Assembly: GCF_948472415.1 (NCBI RefSeq)
Contig: NZ_OX419519.1
Coordinates: forward strand, 4,154,001 to 4,218,000
Source: Kitasatospora fiedleri
GTDB taxonomy: Bacteria > Actinomycetota > Actinomycetes > Streptomycetales > Streptomycetaceae
DNA length: 64,000 nt
Reading direction: 5' to 3'
Shown here: positions 43,959 through 52,781 of the stretch, piece after piece
Numbering within the stretch: the first letter of the stretch is position 1
Layout: every line of letters starts with the position of its first letter
Translations under genes and position numbers: made by a program
The notes under the pieces: model-generated
The model's input: the letters and a program-made list of their open reading frames with translations, nothing else
What the model was told of the DNA's origin: nothing
Database searches by the model: none

Positions 43959-44986
43959 GGATACTCGGCCGGGAGGACGTCCGGAACGCCCTGGCGGGCC
44001 TCGACGCCACCGTCGTCGACCTGGTCCGCAACGCCTACGTGCTGCACGGGCAGGGCAAGTCCGACCTCCCCTTCTCGACCTTCCTGCGCCCGCTGCACCG
44101 CTCCGACTCGCGGATCATCGCGCTGCCCGCCTACCTCGGCGGACCGGCCCCGGTGATGGGCCTGAAGTGGATCTCCTCCTTCCCGGAGAACGTCAAGCGC
44201 GGGATGCAGCGCGCCAGTTCGCTGTGCATCCTGAACGACCTGGAGTCCGGCTACCCGCTCGCCCTGATGGAGGGCAGCCAGATCTCCGCGGTGCGCACCG
44301 CGGCCGGCGCGGCGCTCGCCTCCGGCCTGCTGAACGCCGGGCGCGAGGTCCGCACGGTCGGCCTGGTCGGCTGCGGCACCATCAACCAGCGGGTGGTGCA
44401 CTTCCTCGACCAGGTGCACGAGGAGCTGGAGACCGTCCTGCTCCAGGACGCCTTCCCGGAGCGGGCCGAGGTGTTCGCCGCCGAACTGGCCGCCGCGTAC
44501 CCGCACCTGACCTTCCGGGCGGCCGGCCTGAGCCGGGTGCTGGGCGCCGACACGGTGTCGATCGCCACCACCGACTCCTCGTACTGGCTGGACCTCGCCG
44601 ACCACCCGCAGCGCCCGCACGGGCAGGTGGTGCTGCACCTGTCGCTGCGCGACCTGTCGGTCGAGTCGGTGCTCGGCGCGGTCAACGTGGTCGACGACGC
44701 CGAGCACGCGATCCGCGAGCAGACCTCGCTGCACAAGGCCGAGCAGCAGGCCGGCCACCGCCGCTTCGTCACCGCCGAGATCGGCGCGCTGCTCGACGGC
44801 ACCGCCGAACTCCCGTCCGGCGCGCGCACCGTGGTGTTCTCCCCGTTCGGGCTGGGGGTGCTCGACCTGGCCGTCGCCGAGGCGGTGCTGACCGCCGCCG
44901 AGAAGGCCGGGCTCGGCACCGAGGCCGGGGGCTTCGACCCCGGCACCCACACCGTCACCTCCAACCTGACCGGGAGCGCGGCATGA
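43955..44986 (+). CDS. sbnB: SbnB-like dehydrogenase of 2,3-diaminopropionate synthesis
   Basis: The 343-residue protein belongs to the ornithine cyclodeaminase/mu-crystallin family. It contains SGYPLALMEGSQISAVRTAAGAA (substrate side) and the NAD site VGLVGCGTINQRVVHFL. SbnB oxidatively cleaves the SbnA product to L-2,3-diaminopropionate, 2-oxoglutarate and NADH. Overlap with both neighbours shows that it belongs to the core operon. Confidence 0.85.
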   Translation: MRILGREDVRNALAGLDATVVDLVRNAYVLHGQGKSDLPFSTFLRPLHRSDSRIIALPAYLGGPAPVMGLKWISSFPENVKRGMQRASSLCILNDLESGYPLALMEGSQISAVRTAAGAALASGLLNAGREVRTVGLVGCGTINQRVVHFLDQVHEELETVLLQDAFPERAEVFAAELAAAYPHLTFRAAGLSRVLGADTVSIATTDSSYWLDLADHPQRPHGQVVLHLSLRDLSVESVLGAVNVVDDAEHAIREQTSLHKAEQQAGHRRFVTAEIGALLDGTAELPSGARTVVFSPFGLGVLDLAVAEAVLTAAEKAGLGTEAGGFDPGTHTVTSNLTGSAA

Positions 44987-45735
44987 CCGGCCTGTTCACC
45001 GAGGGCACCCGGGCGATCGTCACCGGTGCCTCCCGCGGCATCGGCGCGGCCATCGCGCTCCAGCTGGCCGAGCACGGCTGCGACGTCGCGCTCAACTACC
45101 GCTCCAGCGCCGGGAAGGCCGAGCAGCTGGCGGAGAAGATCGAGGGCCTGGGGCGCCGCGCGCTGCTGGTGCGGGCCGACGTCTCGGACGAGGCGCAGGT
45201 CACCGCGATGTACAAGGAGATCCGCACCGCCTGGGGCGGGGTGGACGTCGCGGTCCTCAACTCGGGCATCACCGCCGACGGGCACTTCGCGGCGATGAGC
45301 GCCGCCAAGTGGCAGGAGGTGATCTCCACCAACCTGACCGGGGCGTTCCTGACCGCCCGCGAGGCGACCAAGCAGATGTACGCCTCCGGCGGGGCGATCG
45401 TCTTCATCGCCTCCACCTCCGGCATCGCCGGCCGGGTCGGCCAGGCCAACTACGCCGCCTCCAAGGGCGGGGTGATCGCGATGGCGAAGACCCTGGCCTA
45501 CGAGGGCGCGCCGAAGAGCATCCGGGTCAACGTGGTCGCGCCGGGCTTCATCGACACCGACATGGTGAAGAAGGTGCCGCGCGCCCAGCTGAAGGAGGCC
45601 GCGGCGGCGATCCCGCTGGGCCGGATGGGCACCCCGGAGGAGGTCGCGCAGGCGGCGGTCTTCCTGGCCAGCCCGGCGGCCTCGTACATCACCGCCAAGG
45701 TGCTCACGGTCGACGGCGGGATGCTCTACAGCTGA
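44983..45735 (+). CDS. 3-oxoacyl-ACP reductase (FabG-like)
   Basis: The 250-residue short-chain dehydrogenase has the NADPH motif TGASRGIGAAIALQL, the catalytic Ser in IASTSGIAG, Tyr and Lys in YAASKGG, and a FabG-like C-terminus (TVDGGM). It would reduce the beta-keto group after each condensation by the ketosynthase. ATGA overlap ties it to the SbnB gene. A 61-bp gap with GAGAGAGGC then precedes the second carrier gene. Confidence 0.9.
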   Translation: MTGLFTEGTRAIVTGASRGIGAAIALQLAEHGCDVALNYRSSAGKAEQLAEKIEGLGRRALLVRADVSDEAQVTAMYKEIRTAWGGVDVAVLNSGITADGHFAAMSAAKWQEVISTNLTGAFLTAREATKQMYASGGAIVFIASTSGIAGRVGQANYAASKGGVIAMAKTLAYEGAPKSIRVNVVAPGFIDTDMVKKVPRAQLKEAAAAIPLGRMGTPEEVAQAAVFLASPAASYITAKVLTVDGGMLYS

Positions 45736-45796
45736 CCGCCGCCGCCCTCCGTAATCGAACTGACGTTCCATCAACCCACAGAGAGAGGCAGTCCCC

Positions 45797-46087
45797 ATGT
45801 CCACCGCCACCTTCGAGGACGTCCGCACCCAGGCCGAGCAGCGCCTGGAGAAGAACCTGAAGATCAAGTCGATGATCATCGACCGCCTGGGCCTGGACGC
45901 CGAGGCCGAGGTCGTCTCCGACAACCAGCCGCTGTTCGGCCGCGGCCTGGAGATGGACTCGCTGGACACCCTGGAGATCGTCGTCATGATCAACAACGAG
46001 TACGACGTGCTGATCAGTGACGACGACTTCGAGGCCTTCGGCTCCATCAACGCCCTGGTCGACTTCATCGAAGCCCGCGAGGTCTGA
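45797..46087 (+). CDS. acyl carrier protein 2
   Basis: The 96-residue carrier has the phosphopantetheine site LEMDSLDTLEI (Ser55) and a longer N-terminal helix than carrier 1. Position among the ketoreductase, dehydratase and ketosynthase genes suggests that it is the chain-extension ACP of a reducing type II polyketide or fatty-acid system. Confidence 0.9.
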   Translation: MSTATFEDVRTQAEQRLEKNLKIKSMIIDRLGLDAEAEVVSDNQPLFGRGLEMDSLDTLEIVVMINNEYDVLISDDDFEAFGSINALVDFIEAREV

Positions 46088-46089
46088 CC

Positions 46090-46632
46090 GTGGCCACCGC
46101 ACCCGCCCCCGCCCGGGCCGCCGCGCCGGCCGCCCCGGGCAAGGAGAAGCCGAAGACCTTCGCCTACTCCTCCGACGACATCAAGCGGATGCTCCCGCAC
46201 CGCTGGCCGATGCTGATGATCGACCGCGCCTACGACGTGGTCCCCGGCGTCTCCGGACGCGGCGTCAAGAGCGTCTCGGTGAACGAGCCGTTCTTCGCCG
46301 GCCACTACCCCGACCACTCGATCATGCCCGGCGTGATGATCGTCGAGGCGATGGCCCAGCTGGTCGCCGTGGTCTACGTCGCCGAACTGCTGGAGGCCCC
46401 GGCCCCCGCCGCCGGGGACGCGCCCGCCGACCCGTCGGCCAGCGTCGGCTACCTCGGCTCGATCAGCTCGATGAAGTTCTCCCGGCTGGTCGTCCCCGGC
46501 GACCAGCTCACCCTGGAGGCCAAGCTCGGCCAGAAGCTCGGCGGCCTGCGCTCGGTCTCGGTCCGGGCCTCGGTCGGCACCGAACTCGCCGCCGCCGGCT
46601 CGCTGATCGTCACCACCGAGCGCAAGGGCTGA
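46090..46632 (+). CDS. 3-hydroxyacyl-ACP dehydratase (FabZ-like)
   Basis: The 180-residue hot-dog protein shows the FabZ pattern MLPHRWPMLMIDRAYDV (catalytic His), FFAGHYPDHSIMPGVMIVEAMAQ (catalytic Glu) and a C-terminal beta sheet. GTG at 46090 is two bases past the ACP stop. With the reductase it would give alpha,beta-unsaturated units, and with no enoyl reductase in the window, a polyene or 2-enoyl chain is expected. Confidence 0.88.
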   Translation: MATAPAPARAAAPAAPGKEKPKTFAYSSDDIKRMLPHRWPMLMIDRAYDVVPGVSGRGVKSVSVNEPFFAGHYPDHSIMPGVMIVEAMAQLVAVVYVAELLEAPAPAAGDAPADPSASVGYLGSISSMKFSRLVVPGDQLTLEAKLGQKLGGLRSVSVRASVGTELAAAGSLIVTTERKG

Positions 46633-46676
46633 CCCGGCGCCGCCCCACCGCACCAGCACAGACAAGGAGGTGTGCC

Positions 46677-48698
46677 ATGTCCATCACGATCCGCCCCTAC
46701 CAGGAGGGCGACGCGCACGACATCGCCGAGCTGTACAACCGGCACCGCGACAACCCCAACCCGGTGGCGGGCGGGATCACCGGCGCCGAACTGGAGCGCG
46801 AACTCGCCGAACGCGACACCGCGACCTTCCTGATCGCCGCCGAGGACGGCCGGGTGGTGGGCACCTTCGGGCTGTTCCACAGCACCGGACGGCGCTCGGC
46901 CCGGGCCGGCGAACTGATCGCCGACATGTTCTTCGTCGCCCCGGCCTACCGCAACGGCGTCATCACCGGACGCCTGTTCACCGAGGCCGTCGAGTGGATG
47001 ATGCGCTGCGGCTGCCTGGTCCTGCGCCTCACCGTCAACCCGGCCAACACCGTCGCGTTCAAGCTCTACCGGCGGGTCGGCTGCGTCTCCGTCGGCGAGA
47101 CCGTCCCCGGCGAGGACGGCAACGTCGAACTGCACAACTACATCCCGCTGATCCTGCGCAGCGTCTTCCACGACCTCGACCCCGAGGCCGTGGCGGAACT
47201 CGGCAAGCTCAGCAGCTTCGGCAACGTCACCGACGGCCGGGACGGCGAACTCCGCTCCGACGTACGGGTGGTGGACGGAACCAGGACCGTCGCCTACGCT
47301 CTGGCCCTCGGCGGCTTCAAGCTCGCCGCCACCATCGACGTGGACCGCGGCCTGATGCTCGACGCGGCCCTCACCGGCCCCGACGGCACCACCCGGCCGC
47401 TGCGGATCGCCGAACCGCCCTACCAGGTCAAGGCCCCGGGCGACGGCCGGCCGCACCGCTTCGGCGACCACGGCCTGACCGCCGAGCTCGACGCCGCCGA
47501 AGGCACCCTCACCGTGCACGCCGAGGGCCACCACGGGCCGGTGTTCGCCTCCACCTGGCCCAGCGCCGAGGCCGACCGCTCGGCCGGCTGGCGCGAGGGC
47601 CAGGCCCGCGACCTGGAGATCGAGCCCGTCGAACACGGCGTCCGGGTCACCGAGCGCACCGGCGGCAACCTGGTCACCGGCACCCTCACCCTGCACCACG
47701 GGGTGCTGCGCCAGGAGTTCACGTACACCACCCGGCCCGGCCGGATCTTCCAGACCGTCGGACTGCGCCAGGGCGACTTCACCCTGACCGGCCCCGACGG
47801 CACCGCCGAAGAGCACCCGATCGGCACCGGCCTCGGCGTCCGCGACACCTCCGAGGTGGTCGCGGCCGCCCGCACCGCCCCGGCCGGCAGCGCCCTCGCC
47901 TGGACCGACGGCGCCACCCGGGTGGCACTCCCGGCCGGCCACCCCGTCCGGCTGATCACCACCACCCTGGTCGAACGCCACCTGGAGCCCGACGCCGACG
48001 GCACCGCCCGCCTGCGCACCGAGCTCGCCACCGGCCCCCGGGCCGCCGCGACCCGACCGGTCACCGGCGCCGAACCCCTGGACGGCCGGCGGAAGCTGAC
48101 CGTCCAGGCCACGGCCGGCGGCATCACCGGCTGGACCGAGAACGGCACCAGGGTGCTGCGCAGCCCCGCCCCCCGCACCCGGCCCTTCGGCTGCAACCCG
48201 CGCTGGAGCGCCGGGGCGTGGGTCACCCGCGAGCACCACCGGCACAGCCTCGCCACCGGCCTCGGCTGGGGCGTCCCGACCGCCGACTGGGAGCAGAAGC
48301 ACCCGCTCGGCCTGGCCGCCCCGCAGGAGCGGATCAGCTGGGAGGTCACCGCCCCCGAGCGGTCCGCCGAGCCGGTCCGGATCGACGTCCACGCCCCCGG
48401 CGCGGACGAGGAGACCGTCCTGTGGCTCACCCCCGACACCCCGGCCGACACCGCCGTGGTGATCGACTCCGCCGGCACCCGCCGGGAACTGGACAGCGCC
48501 GGCTTCCGGCAGGTCTGGGCCGCCGCCGCGGCGGTCCGGCTCGGCAGCGGCCACTGGCTGCACCTCGCCCCCGCGGGCGGGAGCCCCACCCAGGAGATCG
48601 TCCTGCGCACCACCTCCTCCGGACTGCTGATCGGCTGCGCCGCCACCGGCACCGAAGCCGCCTGGCAGCTGTCCGTCCACCCCGCACCCGCGCTCTGA
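46677..48698 (+). CDS. GNAT acetyltransferase fused to a large beta-rich domain
   Basis: The 673-residue protein has an N-terminal GNAT domain of about 160 residues (ITIRPYQEGDAHDIAELY; FLIAAEDGRVVGTFGL; VNPANTVAFKLYRRVGC). The usual acyl-CoA loop Q/R-x-x-G-x-G/A is altered to YRNGVITG. The remaining 500 residues are beta-strand rich without cysteine motifs and resemble a carbohydrate-binding or mutarotase-like beta sandwich; I cannot name it. ATG at 46677 has a perfect AAGGAGG site, the strongest in the operon. It may N-acylate the diaminopropionate or another amine. Confidence 0.7.
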   Translation: MSITIRPYQEGDAHDIAELYNRHRDNPNPVAGGITGAELERELAERDTATFLIAAEDGRVVGTFGLFHSTGRRSARAGELIADMFFVAPAYRNGVITGRLFTEAVEWMMRCGCLVLRLTVNPANTVAFKLYRRVGCVSVGETVPGEDGNVELHNYIPLILRSVFHDLDPEAVAELGKLSSFGNVTDGRDGELRSDVRVVDGTRTVAYALALGGFKLAATIDVDRGLMLDAALTGPDGTTRPLRIAEPPYQVKAPGDGRPHRFGDHGLTAELDAAEGTLTVHAEGHHGPVFASTWPSAEADRSAGWREGQARDLEIEPVEHGVRVTERTGGNLVTGTLTLHHGVLRQEFTYTTRPGRIFQTVGLRQGDFTLTGPDGTAEEHPIGTGLGVRDTSEVVAAARTAPAGSALAWTDGATRVALPAGHPVRLITTTLVERHLEPDADGTARLRTELATGPRAAATRPVTGAEPLDGRRKLTVQATAGGITGWTENGTRVLRSPAPRTRPFGCNPRWSAGAWVTREHHRHSLATGLGWGVPTADWEQKHPLGLAAPQERISWEVTAPERSAEPVRIDVHAPGADEETVLWLTPDTPADTAVVIDSAGTRRELDSAGFRQVWAAAAAVRLGSGHWLHLAPAGGSPTQEIVLRTTSSGLLIGCAATGTEAAWQLSVHPAPAL

Positions 48699-48733
48699 CA
48701 CCCCGTCACTCCCCGAAAGGACACCGAAGAACC

Positions 48734-49762
48734 ATGACCACCGCCCCCGCCCGCACCGCGCAGGACGACTACACCACCGTCCGCACCGCCATCGGCGCCT
48801 ACCGGATCACCGCCCCGCTGGTCCGGGTCTCCGGCGGCGACCGCTACGAGTTCCTCGACCTGTTCCTGGCCAAGTCCAGCGAGTACGTCGAGCCGGACAG
48901 CGTCCGCGAGGCCCTGGCCCTGCACACCGACGGCTCGCCGTTCGCCGTCCTGCTGCACTTCGAGATCGGCGACGACTCCTGGCTGCTGCCCCGCACCCCC
49001 GTCACCGCCGAGCAGCTCACCGCCTACCTGGACGCCGTCGACGCCCCGTCCGACGTCACCGTCGAGGTCGCCCCCGAGGGCTGGGGCGCCAGCGCCTTCG
49101 AGGGCCCGCACGCCTGGGCCGCGGCCGCCACGTTCGTCGAGTTCGACATCTCCGGCCTGACCCTGCACGGCGTCACCGAGTCCGCCGTCCCCGGCGAGCC
49201 CGCCGCGCTGGCCCACCTCGCCCGGGTCGGCACCACCGGCGAGTACGGCTACCTGCTGCTCTCCAACGCCCCCGAGGCCGCCCACGCCGCCGTCGTCGAG
49301 GCGGTCACCGCCGAGAACGGCGCCGAGGTCGGCCCGCAGGGCCTGGCCCGGGTCCAGGCCGAGGCCGGGATGGCCGTCTACGCGGCCGGCTTCGGCGGAC
49401 TGCCGGTGCACGAGGCGGACCTCGCCTGGATGGTCGACTGGAACCGGATCGGCGAGTTCCAGGGCTCCGAGGAACTGGTCAAGCCCACCTCCGAGACCGC
49501 CAAGACCACCGCCCTGGCCGCCCCGGCCGGCGCCGTCGTCCCGGCCGGCACCCCCGTCACCGCCGGCGGGCAGCGGATCGGCACCGTCGTCTGGCAGGCC
49601 CCGTCCGCCAACGCCGAGGAGGAACTGGTCGTCGCCCTGCTGGACGCCCCGTTCTGGGTCCCCGGCCTGGAGCTGACCGCCGACGACGCCGACGGCACCC
49701 CGCTGCGCACCGTCACCCAGCCCCGCGTCATCGCCCGCTCCCTCACCACCCGGATCCACTGA
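48734..49762 (+). CDS. GcvT/aminomethyltransferase-like protein, catalytic Asp not conserved
   Basis: The 342-residue protein follows the glycine-cleavage T-protein layout. GTTGEYGYLLL matches the TGYTGEAGYE motif, QAEAGMAVYAAGF matches the LEAGM motif, and a C-terminal beta barrel follows. At the site of the catalytic Asp in T-protein (GGVIDDL in E. coli) the sequence reads GSPFAVLL, so that acid appears lost. No gcvH or gcvP is nearby. It may bind folate or a related cofactor in a non-standard C1, methyl or structural role. Its stop overlaps the ketosynthase start (TGATG). Confidence 0.7.
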   Translation: MTTAPARTAQDDYTTVRTAIGAYRITAPLVRVSGGDRYEFLDLFLAKSSEYVEPDSVREALALHTDGSPFAVLLHFEIGDDSWLLPRTPVTAEQLTAYLDAVDAPSDVTVEVAPEGWGASAFEGPHAWAAAATFVEFDISGLTLHGVTESAVPGEPAALAHLARVGTTGEYGYLLLSNAPEAAHAAVVEAVTAENGAEVGPQGLARVQAEAGMAVYAAGFGGLPVHEADLAWMVDWNRIGEFQGSEELVKPTSETAKTTALAAPAGAVVPAGTPVTAGGQRIGTVVWQAPSANAEEELVVALLDAPFWVPGLELTADDADGTPLRTVTQPRVIARSLTTRIH

Positions 49763-52092
49763 TGACCGACCACACCACCACCACCGAGCGGATCGCCCTC
49801 ACCGGGGTCGGCCTGATCACCGGCGCCGGCGACGACGCCGAGAAGAGCTGGGCCGCGATCTCCCAGGGCGTCTCCGGCATCAAGACCAACACCCTGTTCG
49901 ACACCACCGAGCTGCTCACCGACTGGGCCGGCATGGTCACCGCCGAGCAGCCCGCCGACCTCGACCGCTGCTACGCACTGGCCGGCGCCGCGATCCGCGA
50001 GGCACTGCGCACCTCCGGCCTCGACCTGGACACCGTGGACCGCGACCGGGTCGCCGTGGTGGTCGGCTCCAGCCTCGGCGCGATGCCGACCCTGGAGAAC
50101 GTCCACCGCGGCCTGGTCAAGGACGGCGAGCTGGACGCCCCGGCCGCCGCCGCCTCCCAACTCCCCTGCGTGGGCGACTACATCGCCGCCGAGTTCGACC
50201 TGCGCGGCCCGCGGATCGTGCTCTCCAACGCCTGCGCGGCCAGCGCCGTGGCCCTCGGCTACGCGGCCGAACTGCTCTGGAAGGGCGAGGTCGACCACGT
50301 CATCTGCGGCGGCGTCGACCCGCTGGCCGAACTCTCCGCGTACGGCTTCTCCGCCCTCGGCGCGCTCGACCCCGAGCCGTGCGCGCCGATGTCCGCCTCC
50401 ACCGGGCTCACCCTCGGCGAGGGCGCGGGCTTCATGGTCCTGGAGTCCGCCGAACGGGCCGCCGCCCGCGGCGCCACCCCGCTCGCCGAACTCGGCGGCT
50501 ACGGCCTCTCCTGCGACGGCTACCACCAGACCGCCCCCGACCCGAGCGGCAAGGGCGCCGCCGCCGCGATGGCCCAGGCCCTGCGCACCGCCGGGCTGGA
50601 GCCGCAGGACGTCGACTACGTCAACCTGCACGGCACCGGCACCCCCGCCAACGACGTCTCCGAGCCCAAGGCCGTGAAGCTGCTGTTCGGCGCCGAACTG
50701 CCGCCCGCCAGCTCCACCAAGTCGATGCTCGGCCACACCCTGGGCGCGGCCGGCGCGGTCGAGGCGATCGTCTCCACCCTGGCCATCGACCGGGGCGTCA
50801 TCCCGCCGACCGTCAACACCCGCGGCACCGCCTCCCCGTTCGGCCTGGACATCGTCCCCGACAACGGGCGGCCCGCGCCGCTGGAGGTGGTCGCCTCCAA
50901 CTCCTTCGCGTTCGGCGGCAACAACGCCACCGTCGTCCTCAACAAGCCCGGACGGCCCGCCCGTTCGGCCCGACACACCCAGCCCGTGCACCACGTCGTG
51001 GTCACCGGCGTCGCCGGACTGGCCGGCTCGGCCGGCTCCACCGCCGAACTGACCGCCGCCCTCGCCGAGGGCCGGACCGGCTTCGACACCCTGGAGCAGG
51101 TCGCCGGGATCGGCGAGCGCCCGATCGGCCGGATCGACGTCAAGGCCGTCACCAAGCGCCTCAACCCCAGCAAGGCCCGCCGGATGGACCCGCTCGGCGT
51201 GCTCGCCGCCGGCGCCGTCGGCGACCTGTACGAGCGCCACGGCAAGCCCTCCCGGGCCGAGGCCGAGGGCACCGGCATCGTCTTCGCCACCGGCTACGGC
51301 CCGGTCACCTCCGTCCTCAACTTCCACCAGGGCGTGCTGGAACAGGGCATCACCGGCGCCAACCCGGCGATGTTCGCCAACACCGTCGTCAACGCCGCCG
51401 CCGGCCACGTCGCGATGCTGCACCGCTACCGCGGCTACACCGCCACCATCGCCAACGGCGGCACCTCCTCCGTCCTCGCCCTCCAACTCGCCGCCCGGGT
51501 CATCGCCCGCGGCATGGCCGACCGGATCATGGTCGTGGTCGCCGACGAGTTCCCCGCCCAGGCCCTGGCCACCCAGGCCCGGCTGCCCGGATACGCGAAG
51601 ACCGCGCACGTCGTCCCCGACGGCGGCACCGGCACCGTCCTCTCCGAGGGCGCCGCCGCGATCCTGCTCGAATCCGAAGCCTCCGCCGCCGCCCGCGGCG
51701 CGAGCGTCCTGGCGGACGTCCGCGGCTTCGGAGCCTCCGGCGAGTCCGTCGGCATCGGCCGGATCGGCCGCGACGGCGAAGCCTGGGCCCGCGCCCTGCG
51801 CGCCGCCCTCGCCGAGGCCGACTCCACCCCCGAACAGATCGACACCGTGGTCTCCGCCGCCTCCGGCTACCGCCTGGTCGACCTCGCCCAGCGCCGCGCC
51901 CTCGCCCTGGCCGGCCTCGCCGAACGCCCCACCCGCACCCCCAAGGCCCAACTCGGCGAGACCTACGGCTCCGCCGGCGCCCTCGGCCTGGTCGCCGCCC
52001 TCGCGGGCGACGCCCCCGCCGGACGCCTCCTGCTCTCCAGCTTCGCCTACGGCGGCTCCTACGCCGCCGCGGTCATCGACGCGAGGCCCTGA
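49762..52092 (+). CDS. fused ketosynthase and chain-length-factor-like protein
   Basis: The 776-residue protein contains two thiolase-fold halves. The first (1-400) is an active FabF-like ketosynthase with Cys158 in SNACAAS, His290 in NLHGTGT and His325 in LGHTLGAAG. The second (408-776) keeps the fold, but the active-site position reads IANGGTSS, with Gly where Cys belongs, and lacks the His residues, as in chain-length factors. Usually KS and CLF are separate genes; here they are one chain. The unit should extend a malonyl-derived chain on ACP 2. Confidence 0.88.
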   Translation: MTDHTTTTERIALTGVGLITGAGDDAEKSWAAISQGVSGIKTNTLFDTTELLTDWAGMVTAEQPADLDRCYALAGAAIREALRTSGLDLDTVDRDRVAVVVGSSLGAMPTLENVHRGLVKDGELDAPAAAASQLPCVGDYIAAEFDLRGPRIVLSNACAASAVALGYAAELLWKGEVDHVICGGVDPLAELSAYGFSALGALDPEPCAPMSASTGLTLGEGAGFMVLESAERAAARGATPLAELGGYGLSCDGYHQTAPDPSGKGAAAAMAQALRTAGLEPQDVDYVNLHGTGTPANDVSEPKAVKLLFGAELPPASSTKSMLGHTLGAAGAVEAIVSTLAIDRGVIPPTVNTRGTASPFGLDIVPDNGRPAPLEVVASNSFAFGGNNATVVLNKPGRPARSARHTQPVHHVVVTGVAGLAGSAGSTAELTAALAEGRTGFDTLEQVAGIGERPIGRIDVKAVTKRLNPSKARRMDPLGVLAAGAVGDLYERHGKPSRAEAEGTGIVFATGYGPVTSVLNFHQGVLEQGITGANPAMFANTVVNAAAGHVAMLHRYRGYTATIANGGTSSVLALQLAARVIARGMADRIMVVVADEFPAQALATQARLPGYAKTAHVVPDGGTGTVLSEGAAAILLESEASAAARGASVLADVRGFGASGESVGIGRIGRDGEAWARALRAALAEADSTPEQIDTVVSAASGYRLVDLAQRRALALAGLAERPTRTPKAQLGETYGSAGALGLVAALAGDAPAGRLLLSSFAYGGSYAAAVIDARP

Positions 52093-52781
52093 TGACCCCC
52101 CTGCGGACACCCCGACCCCCCACCGCCCTCACCGCCAGCTGGTCCCTCCACCTGGGCCCGGCCCTGCACGCCGCCACCCGCCTCCCGGCGGGGGCGGAGC
52201 ACGGCGGGGCGGGGGAGCGGTCGACGGAGCAACTCGCTCCGGCGGGAGAGTGGTTGGCGGTGGATGGTGTCGGCCGTGCCGTGGCGGGGTCGGGAGGTGG
52301 GCGTCCGGCGGTCGGCTCCGAGCCTGCGGCGGCCCCGCTGGGGGCTCAACTGGCCTCTTCGGTACGTACGGCGGCGAGTGGCGTCGGCCGTGCTGCGGCG
52401 GGGTCGAGTGGTTACCGTCCGGCGGTCGGTACCGAGCCTGCGGCGGCTCCGCTGGGGGTTCAACTGGCCTCTTCGGGAGGCGCGTTGGCGGTGGGTGGTG
52501 TCGGCGGTGCCGTGGCGGGGTCGGGTGGTGGCCGTCCGGCGGTCGGCTCCGAGCCTGCGGCGGCCCCGCTGAGGGTTCAACTGGCCTCTTCGGGAGGCGC
52601 GTTGGCGGCTCCGGGCCGGGCATGGCTCGGCTTCGGTGCCGGTCGCGTCATGGTGGCCGAGACCGAGTCCGCTGCCGGTGCGGCGGAGCGTGAACCCGCT
52701 CCGGTCGCTGGTGGGGAGCGGTCCGGTCCGGCGGGGCCGGGCGGTGGGTGGCCGGGATGGTCTTCGCCGTGCGGCGGTTGA
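52092..52781 (+). CDS. repeat-containing frame, possible displaced start of the phosphopantetheinyl transferase
   Basis: An ATG overlapping the ketosynthase stop (TGATG) opens a 229-codon frame. After about 50 ordinary residues (ASWSLHLGPALHAATRLP) it is made of three repeats containing AAAPL and QLASS. Translational coupling suggests that it is read, but the repeats and its end within the next frame suggest that repeat expansion and a frameshift disrupted the original gene. It may be the true 5' end of the transferase gene that follows. Confidence 0.4.
   Translation: MTPLRTPRPPTALTASWSLHLGPALHAATRLPAGAEHGGAGERSTEQLAPAGEWLAVDGVGRAVAGSGGGRPAVGSEPAAAPLGAQLASSVRTAASGVGRAAAGSSGYRPAVGTEPAAAPLGVQLASSGGALAVGGVGGAVAGSGGGRPAVGSEPAAAPLRVQLASSGGALAAPGRAWLGFGAGRVMVAETESAAGAAEREPAPVAGGERSGPAGPGGGWPGWSSPCGG
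52267..52610 (+). repeat. tandem repeat family R1, three units of about 113-117 bp
   Basis: Three units start at about 52267, 52380 and 52497. Each contains GGTCGGCTCCGAGCCTGCGG (or the variant GGTCGGTACCGAGCC) and ends CAACTGGCCTCTTCGG. Identity is high between units 1 and 3. The period is near but not exactly a multiple of three, so repeat number changes the reading frame. Confidence 0.85.

Noticed and set aside
48734..49762. Glycine cleavage system T protein
   Set aside because: No gcvH or gcvP nearby, the catalytic Asp is not conserved, and the gene is coupled to a ketosynthase.
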